Below are positions 35,301 through 42,200 of a stretch of DNA of 64,000 bases, in pieces. The DNA lies in NCBI GenBank assembly GCA_026936325.1, contig JAPTHN010000011.1:33762629-33826628 (forward strand), in the 5' to 3' direction. The notes beneath the pieces were generated by a model. That model was not told the origin of the DNA. It was given only the letters and a program-made list of their open reading frames with translations, and made no database searches. Position 1 is the first letter of the stretch, and each line of letters starts with the position of its first letter. The translations under genes and the position numbers were made by a program. This DNA is from Platynereis dumerilii (lineage: Eukaryota > Annelida > Polychaeta > Phyllodocida > Nereididae).

Positions 35301-37660
35301 TTTACTTGTGTATTGCCCAGTGCATGTTGTGTATTGCATAGTTCAGGGGGACCTTGCATCATGAAACCCACAAAGCTCCATAAACCCCAAACAACAATAG
35401 ACCTTCATTGTCTGAGTGAATTCTGCATATATTTAAATGGACTTTTCCTGCTAAATTATAGCCAAGCCTTTTTCAATGCAATCTGGATGACGAAATTTTT
35501 CAAGGAAAATTTACCTTCAAAACACTTCCATAGAAATTTATACCAGGAAGAACAATAAAATATTAATGAATTGCACTAGCTTTTCGAAGTACATGCATGC
35601 CAATCCTAGACACTGTAAATTCATTGCACATAAATTTATAGAGCTCTCAGGAATACGAAAGTGGACGAGGATCTCCTAGAAATAATGACGTTTTAATTGA
35701 CCTCATTAATTCATGAGATTTCAATTAATTAATGGGGCCCATACTTCATTTTAAACTACACATGATTGATAGATGAGTGACATCTAAAAATGCCCCTATA
35801 CTTAATTTTGCAACGTGTACGTATCCAACTCTTTCTTGTTGAAAACTAAAATTGGTTAAATTAGGCCTATATTATAAATAATGATTTGATAAATTAATTA
35901 TCACATCATAATTACGTCATTTTAAAACAATTAGGCTTAAATCACTGCACAGCAAGTCTTTTGACCACAGCATCACAATTCCACAGCAAAAACAAAATCA
36001 ACTTTTTAATTGAAAAAGATCAACAAAGTTGCCCACATGTATCAAATAAGCAAGCCCTTACCACCTATATTTTCTGAAATGAAGATCAAGTCCTTAATTG
36101 TTTATTACATAATCTGACGACAGATGGCAACAATAGACGCACCTGCATTGCGCAACTTAATTGAAGACCAATTAAGAGCCAATTAGGAGCCAATTAAGGC
36201 AGACAACAACCCCAAACAATTATTACAAAGTTTCAGGAATAGGAGATATTTGAAAGAGATGAGGTAAATCAATTTATTAATTTAAAATTAAAGAGTTTAC
36301 TAATAATAAAATACAGCTGTGTAAAAGTAACTTAAGCAGTAGATTTTGTAACACAGAATTGCCTCTTTCTCACAGAACTGCAAAAATTGGCCCGAAATCT
36401 CACAGATCTGTGAGACTCTTGCACTTCTCCCAGCTAATCTGCAAACTGTGAATGTCTCACAGATCTGTGAGCAAGTTTTTCTCCCACAATCCTTTGCAAT
36501 CCGCCATATTGGCGCCAACTTCAAAATAAAAATGGATGCCTGCATTGGATTAACATGGGGATTTGAATTTTGTCAGATATCTCAGGAATAGACCATTGGA
36601 ATTTAATTTAGGACACTGGAATTATGGAAGTAACATTACTGAATAATTTGACACTGAACTTGTCATCACCAGTGCATTGGTTTTATCTCCAGACCTTTTG
36701 ATTCAGTGGGAATCATAGAGGTGAGAGTATTTTGTCATCTTTAAACCTTGATAAAACGTTTTTTTGTGACATTTCATCCAAGACAGTTGAAGAGAAAGTA
36801 ACTGGCAAAGCTTTTCATCATTCCTGACTGCTGTTACAACAAATTTACTGGATATTTTTCCTGTTTGGATCCGAAATTAATGCAATTATCACTTCTTCAT
36901 CCCCATCTGATCAAAATGATCACAGATCTGTGAGAAAATGAACATTTTACACAGATCTGTGAGAAAGTGTAATTCTGTGTAACTAAATCTACTGTTAAGA
37001 AGAGAGTAAATTTTATTATTTAAAATGATTACTTTACCCTTAAATCTATCTGTTTTTCAAACGTCAAATAGGGTAAAATAAAAAAAAGTACATAATAATA
37101 AATATTATACACTGTTACATAACACCAAAAACAAAGAAAAAACAAGAAATGATTTATGGAATCATCATGATAAATAATTAAGAAAAATAAATAGGCCTAC
37201 CTGAGATCTTTTCATCATAGCCCTTGGTGAAGTAGAGGAGGGCTTTAGCTGCCCTTTCTGGGGTCTTGAGGAGACCTTGCCTTGAAGGGTCCTCCCCCAC
37301 TGACATCAACAGGGACCTGTAGGATTGTGTCATCTCTGCAAGGGCTTGTTCCTTGTTTTCAGCTCTGTTTCTCTCATCCATTCTTGGACTGGGGCTGTAC
37401 AGAGATCTGTGTGCCCTGTGTGAGTGGTCCTCATCGTCTCCAATATATTTAGGCACACGAGTAGTGGGTAGAGTTAATTCCTGTAATTTGGAGCTCAATT
37501 CCAAGCCAAGGTTCTTCATGGATTCCTTGCCTTTGGATTTCCCTGCGCTGGACTTGCCATTGCTGCTGGACTTTAAAGATGCCACTCCATTTGAAGCTGA
37601 TCCATTGGTCACATGGATAGGACTGACGTCGCTGGAGTCGCCTGATGACACGGAATTCAT
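10959..37660 (-). CDS. GCH1: GCH1, GTP cyclohydrolase I (EC 3.5.4.16), complete, six exons
   Basis: GCH1 converts GTP to 7,8-dihydroneopterin triphosphate, the first and rate-limiting step of tetrahydrobiopterin synthesis; it acts as a cytosolic homodecamer. Exons: 37660-37201, 23952-23843, 23089-23034, 21687-21656, 12749-12665, 11091-10959, with phases 1, 0, 2, 1, 2. Joined they give 291 aa (human 250). Residues 1 to about 95 are a Ser/Lys-rich, poorly conserved extension; the catalytic domain follows. Zinc ligands Cys180 and His183 (CEHHMVPF) and Cys251 (THMCMVMRG) match human Cys141, His144 and Cys212. [41 protein letters not shown] and [18 protein letters not shown] are near-identical to vertebrates. 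In-frame ATGs also lie at 37714 and 37750. A TATA box at 37763-37770 would put the transcript start near 37740, arguing against 37750; 37660 has the best context (G at -3). Protein identity is certain, the start is not. Confidence 0.95.
11427..12406. mobile_element. TA-flanked non-autonomous DNA transposon B (motif GGGGCACAGTGAGACA), in GCH1 intron 5
   Basis: Terminal inverted repeats match exactly over 26 bp including the TA (11425-11450 and 12383-12408). The motif recurs inside: an inverted pair of perfect 17-bp arms with a 4-base loop at 11612-11649, a further direct copy at about 11654, two inverted copies at 11997-12044, and a tandem inverted pair at the right end. No transposase ORF. 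It fills most of the 1.57-kb intron. Confidence 0.8.
12665..12749 (-). CDS. GCH1: GCH1 exon 5
   Basis: 85 bp encoding [20 protein letters not shown] then GVGVVIEAT, with tttgcag and AC/gtatgt borders. Confidence 0.97.
12750..14734. other. GCH1 intron 4, 3' portion
   Basis: No exon or clear element. The minus-strand 138-codon ORF at 13698-14114 matches nothing I know. A run at 13500-13640 repeats AGGTCC/GGACCT words. Confidence 0.35.
14745..14930 (-). mobile_element. Probable LINE 3' end with (TAAA)n tail
   Basis: Read on the minus strand it ends ...ACTGAGTGTATACACCCTGT...ATTGAATAAATAAATA. The plus-strand form TTTATTTATTCAATA...CAGGG...CTCAGTAAAACTG resembles a LINE 3' UTR common in marine invertebrates. 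No coding remnant recognised. Confidence 0.35.
14941..15293. mobile_element. MITE with CCCCCGGGGGGGTACTC ends
   Basis: Left end gcccccccgggggggtactc, right end gtacaccccccggggatgc, roughly inverted. The interior repeats GATTAAAATGGTTTTGGTTTT-like phrases. It sits directly beside the LINE tail. Confidence 0.5.
15800..16632. mobile_element. TTAA-flanked non-autonomous transposon (GGTGGCTCG ends)
   Basis: TTAA at 15796-15799 and 16633-16636 bracket inverted ends GGTGGCTCGCTACCCACGAA and GGTGGCTCGATACTCGTGAA. A TTAA duplication is used by piggyBac and Kolobok superfamilies; no transposase ORF to decide between them. Confidence 0.7.
16690..16945 (+). mobile_element. tRNA-derived SINE, family 1 (body and tail)
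   Basis: B-box-like GGGTTCAAGCCT, then a body shared with copies at 25790 and 40300: ATTGGCGACCCCTTGTATCA, GCTGGGCAAGTAAAAG, ATCAATCAAGAGGGCTGCAC. It ends in (TATC)n. Confidence 0.65.
16946..19235. other. GCH1 intron 4, middle
   Basis: No exon. At 18205-18420 a minus-strand tRNA-like head with a B-box-like GAGTTTGATACTGG hints at another old SINE. The plus ORF at 17563-17826 has no known motif. Confidence 0.3.
19240..19500 (-). repeat. Inverted, diverged copies of the 140-bp repeat at 3650-4370
   Basis: On the minus strand two units can be read with AAATTTGGTAC, TGTGGGTATTGATTGGGAAC and AGATGG-like phrases in the same order as the array at 3650. Confidence 0.6.
19556..21181. repeat. Higher-order tandem array, dimer about 240 bp (two about 120-bp half-units), nearly seven copies
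   Basis: Half-unit 1 runs TTTTTTGCGAGTACCCCCCC, GAGGTGACCCCCCTCGGGAC, TTGTAAAATCTAAAATTTTT. Half-unit 2 runs AAATTTCTGCAAGTACCCCC, GGATGTGACCCCCC, CCTTGTATAGAATATAAAA. They alternate. The gcgagtac phrase falls near 19590, 19822, 20060, 20300, 20541, 20783 and 21022. Both halves share a GTACC(C)n...GTGACC(C)n frame, so the dimer arose from an older duplication. Poly-C runs of 7-15 vary between units. ORFs rich in Gly on the minus strand are by-products. The array lies in GCH1 intron 4. Confidence 0.9.
21182..21655. other. GCH1 intron 4, 5' end
   Basis: Between the array and exon 4. It holds two copies of a CTATTGGCTGAAATGGCCAC-like phrase (about 21190 and 21233) and otherwise nothing recognised. 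Confidence 0.4.
21656..21687 (-). CDS. GCH1: GCH1 exon 4 (32-bp micro-exon)
   Basis: 32 bp encoding (R)[10 protein letters not shown], bordered by cttgcag and CAAG/gtatg. The higher-order G/C-run array begins about 475 bp downstream in the transcript. Confidence 0.96.
21912..22095. repeat. GGGGAGAGA purine tract in GCH1 intron 3
   Basis: About 180 bp of near-pure purine on the plus strand made of GGGGAGAG words. It is a pyrimidine tract in the GCH1 transcript, able to form triplex DNA. Confidence 0.85.
22096..23033. other. Rest of GCH1 intron 3
   Basis: No exon. A 192-codon plus ORF (22209-22787) owes its Lys run to A tracts and has no family signature. GAATCCAAGGATTC at about 22116 is one of three related palindromic 14-mers in the window (others near 29470 and 57738). 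Confidence 0.35.
23034..23089 (-). CDS. GCH1: GCH1 exon 3
   Basis: 56 bp encoding [18 protein letters not shown] plus two bases of Arg; ctttcag and AAG/gtaaat borders. Confidence 0.97.
23843..23952 (-). CDS. GCH1: GCH1 exon 2
   Basis: 110 bp, acceptor ttttcag and donor AAAA/gtaagt. It encodes [20 protein letters not shown] and then the zinc and substrate motif [11 protein letters not shown]. Confidence 0.97.
23953..25789. other. GCH1 intron 1, near exon 2
   Basis: AT-rich, only short ORFs, no transposon ends recognised. Confidence 0.35.
25790..26080 (+). mobile_element. tRNA-derived SINE, family 1, nearly full length
   Basis: The head GCCGGGTGGCTGAGTGTTTA has a Leu/Ser-tRNA-like A box and GGGTTCGAACCCGGG a perfect B box. 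The body (AAATTGGTGGCCCCTTGTAT, GTGCTAGGCAAGTGGGTAAA) matches the copies at 16690 and 40300. It ends in ATCTATCTCC. Despite the good promoter boxes it cannot fold as a functional tRNA. Confidence 0.8.
26081..28465. other. GCH1 intron 1, unassigned
   Basis: No gene seen. GAGGTC/GACCTC words cluster at 26760-27010. At 27790-27930 a degenerate tRNA-like pair (TTAACTCAGC and GGGTTCTATTCC) suggests an old SINE of another family. Confidence 0.3.
28466..28580. repeat. 14-bp minisatellite AGATGTCAGAATAC
   Basis: Five uninterrupted units from about 28469, then a 20-bp interruption and one to two more. Since 14 is not a multiple of three, the ORFs across it are artefacts. Confidence 0.85.
28581..30300. 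other. GCH1 intron 1, unassigned
   Basis: No gene seen. The stretch 29220-29345 repeats GCTGCTGGAGCCTGCT words; the palindrome GAATCCATGGATTC lies near 29470. Confidence 0.3.
30315..30510. repeat. Three tandem 75-86-bp units upstream of a TATA-like box
   Basis: AATTGCAATCATTAGACAC and CTGCCAACTCAA recur starting at 30321, 30407 and 30482. See the candidate promoter next to it. Confidence 0.75.
30535..30665 (+). promoter_or_regulatory. Candidate TATA promoter and first exon inside GCH1 intron 1 (opposite strand)
   Basis: AGTATATAAAGACC at about 30538 is followed about 30 bp later by ATCAGTTCAGT (initiator-like) and an ATG at 30602. That ATG opens [20 protein letters not shown] and runs into a donor-like CAAG/gtaaatg at 30661. 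The order of repeat array, TATA, initiator, basic peptide and donor is promoter-like, but the peptide matches nothing I know and no following exon is certain. Confidence 0.25.
30666..31050. other. GCH1 intron 1, unassigned
   Basis: A Cys-rich frame ([19 protein letters not shown]) is open at about 30690-30790 on the plus strand. Nothing else recognised. Confidence 0.25.
31051..33215. mobile_element. Foldback element built of GGGAC words
   Basis: Two arms of 101 bp (31051-31151 and 33115-33215) are inverted relative to each other. Both read, outside in: CCGGCTAGCGGG, ACCTAAA, CCGGGAC..., CCCGGGACGAC, GGGACG, CCGGGACGAA and CCGGGACAGCAC. Inside, 31123-31245 is partly duplicated at 31685-31800 (ATTGCCGTGACA, GTTCCGGGACAGCA, CTTTTCGGAAAGCTGAG-like). 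CTAT microsatellites (32270-32310, 32830-32870) lie in the middle. No transposase ORF. Confidence 0.65.
33216..33779. other. GCH1 intron 1, unassigned
   Basis: GC-richer start (33216-33430) with short ORFs on both strands; no family recognised. Confidence 0.3.
33780..34015. repeat. C-rich minisatellite (CCCCCGCTTACC-like units)
   Basis: About 200 bp of CCCC runs separated by CTTA, ACTA or CATTA on the plus strand, hence G-runs in the GCH1 transcript. Confidence 0.75.
34052..34190 (+). mobile_element. Possible SINE fragment
   Basis: GGGTCCCGGGTTCAAATAGC resembles a tRNA B box. The phrase GACCCATGTTGG(T)CAGCAGTT(T)CAAT that follows also occurs at about 969-1000. Confidence 0.3.
34191..36331. 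other. GCH1 intron 1, unassigned
   Basis: No gene. At 35090-35150 two CCAATCA boxes precede GGTATAAAC, a weak promoter-like grouping. Confidence 0.3.
36336..36994. mobile_element. TTAA-flanked non-autonomous transposon with CACAGATCTGTG palindromes
   Basis: TTAA at 36332-36335 and 36995-36998 bracket ends GCAGTAGATTTTGTAACACA and, reversed, CAGTAGATTTAGTTACACAG. The palindrome CTCACAGATCTGTGAG occurs whole at 36400-36415 and 36456-36471 and nearly whole at about 36920 and 36950, near both ends. TTAA suggests piggyBac or Kolobok. Confidence 0.7.
37201..37660 (-). CDS. GCH1: GCH1 exon 1 (coding part)
   Basis: It ends ...[10 protein letters not shown] with donor TCAG/gtaggc (phase 1). The frame is open to 37750, where a 30-residue extension starting MQQAVDRSS is possible. 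The first 95 or so codons are low-complexity ([26 protein letters not shown]), as in other animal GCH1 N-termini. Confidence 0.9.
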
Positions 37661-37762
37661 CTCAGAAACAAAAGGAAAACAGTAAATGATGTCAGTACAC
37701 TCCCACTTCTGCATCTGCAGTCTGCTCGACCTGTCAACTGCCTGCTGCATGTGCCATCTGAT

Positions 37763-37770
37763 TATTTATA
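37763..37770 (-). promoter_or_regulatory. GCH1 TATA box
   Basis: TATAAATA read on the minus strand, preceded by GCGG. A start site about 30 bp downstream would fall near 37740, inside the longest possible ORF. Confidence 0.6.
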
Positions 37771-37801
37771 CCGCAAAGGGGAATCCTCGCCGCGCGCATG
37801 A

Positions 37802-37809
37802 TGACGTCA
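37802..37809. promoter_or_regulatory. Perfect cAMP response element TGACGTCA upstream of GCH1
   Basis: The 8-bp palindromic CRE lies 31 bp upstream of the TATA box, beside a CpG-rich CGCGCGC stretch. Mammalian GCH1 promoters also use a proximal CRE; no CCAAT partner is seen here. Confidence 0.6.
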
Positions 37810-39123
37810 CGAATGAGAAAACCCCCCAAAACAACGGAGCGGGAAACACATGGCTGCAGGTGACAGAAGGCTGAAAAGATCGTGTTTATTCTGTCAAATC
37901 GTGACTGACAGTCTTTAATTGATATACAGTAAGTATCAAGAGTTAGTTAAAGGGCTTAATCACCCATTGCCACTGACTTCATACGAGTTTATTCAGAAGT
38001 ATTGATAGAAATTAATTGATGATCATCACATCTTAAAAATTCTCATTGCATCATGCAGTAGGCATGCCCCCCCCCCCCCCAAGTCAAAGTCAAAGAAATT
38101 TTTATTTTGGTTCGGTTATATACACAAATTTGCAGCCCATCTACCTGGTCATCAGTACATGTAATGCAGACCGGACCACCTTTAAGAGGGTGGTCCGCTA
38201 TATTACAAAAGTGGTCCGGTCCTGGTCTGGTCCAGGGTGAGTTGGTCCGATATTGTTCAGAAGCGGTCCCTCAGTATTGAAAATTATGATAAAAAATTAG
38301 GGTTTTCAACAACCTAGTCCGGGCGACCTGACTTCTTGCTCGGTCAGGCTCAGTCGGACTATCAACAACCTACATGATATGAATTCATTTTTAGATATGA
38401 CAAAATTATGTGATACTCTTCATGACATGAAAAATCACTGGACAGACACTGGACCAGTCCGGTCTGGCATTGGACCGGTTTTTTGTAGGTGGTCCGGTAT
38501 TTTAGCCCCCCCAAGTTAAAATTAGTATAGATATCAGGGCGGAGGCAGGGAGAGGGGTTGGGAATTTTTGGAAAAGTATTTTTTGGTGTGTTTCGGGCAG
38601 AGAAATTTGTGAAAAAATTTTTGTGGCTTTTTGGGCAGCCACCCTCCCCAAAATTTATTAAAACCTCATACGCTTATGATTTAATATCAAGTTAAGATAG
38701 CTTTTTTGATTTGGGCTAGGAATTGGAGCCATTTTCATATGAATCAGTTTCGGTGTGTCCATTCGCAACATTTTATAATTTTAGTGTCCTTTGCTACGTT
38801 ATTACGTATGCAAACTGATTATGATTGTTTTCTATTTTTGGACCAAATACAACAAACCTCCTCCCCCCCCCCCACACCCTATATCCTTGGTAACTCAATT
38901 TGACTTTGACAGTAAAACATTTCTCACCAGTATTTGAAGTTCCAATTTATGATCTTGCCTTACCAGATTGAGAAACTCAGGAATATTTTTTCAGCTGGTA
39001 ACTTCTTCATGGGACCCAAAACTTTTGGCAATTGGATAACAAGATATTTTCTGTGCCTTACTTGCAGGATGGAATAGATTTCATTATTCTTGAAAAAATG
39101 TCTTTAAAATTTCAGATATTGTG
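37810..39123. other. Head-to-head GCH1/FANCL intergenic region
   Basis: About 1.4 kb between the two start codons. The stretch 38160-38510 repeats GGTCCG/CGGACC words, including a CGGACCACC...GGTGGTCCG hairpin near 38175, probably a degraded mobile element. No TATA seen for FANCL. Confidence 0.45.
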
Positions 39124-39210
39124 ATGACATCATTATTCAATATTTGCCCCACTTTGTTGCCATTTGTTCGAGGGGAACATGTGCACTACTCGGGATACGT
39201 CACAGTTAAG
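39124..39210 (+). CDS. FANCL: FANCL exon 1
   Basis: 29 codons from ATG: MTSLFNICPTLLPFV, then GYVTVK, aligning with human QCPLLLPQN...YEGFISAQ. Donor AAG/gttagt, phase 0. Confidence 0.85.
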
Positions 39211-42200
39211 GTTAGTGAAAAAGTTTCTCTTTCTTCAAATGGCCCATCAAGTAATCAAGTTAAATTCTGGTATTCTTTTGAAAGGTAACATTAACTAATT
39301 TATCTGTCCAGGGACTGTCCCTGATCTGTCAGATAATAATTTCTTTCCTTATTAAGGAAAACTAGAGAAGTCTGAAGAGTCAAGGGCTCAAAGAATAGCT
39401 TATGAGATGTCAGGAAATTTAGAAATTTTGGGTCAGTTGTGATCCTGATTATGTGATCCTGCATAAGCTATATATATTGGTAGTACCTGATACTTGATTA
39501 ATTGAACTCACAACATGGCTTTTAAATGACATTATGTACTTTTACCATTGATACTGTGTGAGTCTCATTGCATTAATTTAAAATTCTACTTCTTACCAGG
39601 GAGAAATGTTCAGAATTTCCGTTGACATGAAATGTGGCCAAGATTCTCTGAAAGGAGCCAAGTTCAGGTGTGACTGGAAATTGAAAAACTTGCTGAGAAA
39701 TCACCTCACCATCTTACAGCAGGTAAATCATATGTTCCCTGCATATTGACATCTTGTGGCTTGTGTGCTACACTGAATTTAATTTCATTTAGTACAAGCA
39801 TGAATATAAGTCAAGATTTGGTACTTTCCGTGGCATATATATAATTGTAATTTGTATCATGTTAGTTAGAAAAAGGTATTTTATTTGTTACTTTAAGTCG
39901 TATTTTATGATGAGTCATATTTTATGATAAGTTTTACTTACTTATCCTTTTTAGTGGAGTCATTAATTTTTTTCACCAACATACATATATATATAATAAA
40001 CTAAATAAAAAAGGATACTTCGCATCTAGTACTATATTATAAGATCCGCCTCACTGACGGCACACTTGGAAGTAGATCGAATTTTTCGATCTACTCTACA
40101 TCTGTGATATTGCTATATTAAATTTATAACTTCTTTTAAATATTTTGTGTGTAATCATTCAATATTGTAATGTTAAAACTTTATCAATTGAAGCTTTTGA
40201 ACCAGAGCAAGTCAATAGAAAATTTCATCACTGAACTGAAGAACCTCTTGGTAAGTGAAAGTTGTTGATTGGCAATTGATTGATAGACATATATGGTATT
40301 AAAGTGCAGCACTCTGAGCCCAGTTCTGGGAGCTCACAAGGGTTGATTGATGAAATGGGAGAGAGAAAGCAGGAGTCCTCAACATGTTTATACATCTTTT
40401 ACTTGCCCAGCACAGACACTGATACAAGGGGCCGTCAACTTAATGTCTCATTCGAATGACACCCAGCTTGGATTTTGTTCATGTGGGTCCCCTGAAAATT
40501 TGGTGTTTCTCAAACGGAGGTCTAACCCATACAGGCAAAGACCTTCAGCGAAGCAAACGGGCATCTCAACCACTTTGCCAACCTAGCCGCCTGTGATCTT
40601 CCTATGAAATAATTATTAATAGTATTTTTTAATGTAATTGTTTTGAATTCATTGTAATTTCAACAATGTTCATGCAACATAATTACAAAACTGAAAATAT
40701 TCATGGATTGCCATTGAACTCAATAACTCACGGCAATCCATGTTTTGGTAATTTGTTCAAGGAAATATTCCAAATTATCTATTTATTTTTCATTTTAGGA
40801 AAACCAAATAGAAAACAGTCTTCAACCAACTCTCCCACCTCCTGCCTCATACTACGAAAGCGTTATAAAGGACATTGAAGAAATTGGATGGAAACGGTGA
40901 GTTAATAAGAGTTGATTGCATCTGGTGTTTCCATTAAAATGTTAATGACTATTGGTTAATTGCAGTGCCTGTATCATGCAACCAATCATTGCTTGATAGA
41001 ATTGCTGGTATTAATTCTATAAAATTGTGTTGAAAAATGTTAAATTGTCACTATAAATTACTTTAGACGATGATCTTAAAATATCTACTGAAATTTACAA
41101 GTTATCTGTACATTGTACAATAAATGTACATATATCATATATGGATATTGCTTAAAATTATCCATCATTCATGGACCTTTTTAAGAGAATTCAGTCTTCA
41201 TCAAATATTAGTTGACATTAATTCCTCAGTGCCGGATTGTGTGAACCCTTAACACAGGTTATCCTAAAGTAGTAACTCCTATAACTTATCATCTAACCAT
41301 GTCACTGACAAGAAAGTTTGTCATGTTGTAAACATAAGTTTCGTCTATTAAAACTAGTCATCTAACTCATGTTCAGCATTGGCACAATATCAGTAAAATG
41401 ACTTAACCATTTTAGGATTACCTGTGTTAAACGTTGATACAATCTGGTACTGGGGTTCCTGCTTGGCTCTACATTAGTGTGGCACATGGTACACTATGTA
41501 ATAATGTTGTGACTGTAGTGTACTAACATGCCAGTCACAACATACACTCAGTCTCATACCCGTCTCATTACCAAGTGATTAGAGTCTAATGACACCCTAC
41601 TATAATGCTATATTGTCAGACGCTGGTCACAAAGTGACACTCAGTGAATGGGCCATGCACTGAAAGTGATTGATCTGTGTTTAGCGATTTGCTGGAGAGA
41701 GAGGGATGACTGCACACCAAGAGGAACTGAGGGCCAACCAAGAGCTGAGAGTGTTCTCCTGAGTACAAAGGACTACATGGAGACCTCTATGGACTTACGC
41801 AAGGGGTGGAATTATGCCAATGCTTTTAGCATTCCCTAGCTCTTGCAGAGTCATAGAATTATTGATCTGCTACCTCCCTGTCCGCCCACATGTTGGCCAG
41901 TGGCTAGTAGCTGGCTACTGAGCTACTGAGCCCACTACAAGGTGGGCTGAAATATGGGCTGAACTACATACAGCTCACTGAATTTGGAAGCACAATGAAC
42001 CACAATTCACTGAATTCTGAAGCGCAAAAAAAAAGAGAAGCTTCATGAATTAAGAAGATCAATGAATTAGCTTTATGACTTAAGAAGCTTAATGAATTAA
42101 GAAGCTCACTGAATTAAGAAGCTCACTGAACTTAGAAGACCTGTCTCTAATCTGACTCCCGAGAACGTCAATGAACCAAAACTCACTGAATTTAGAAGCT

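Noticed and set aside
37353-37685. 110-codon plus ORF
   Set aside because: Antisense shadow of GCH1 exon 1.
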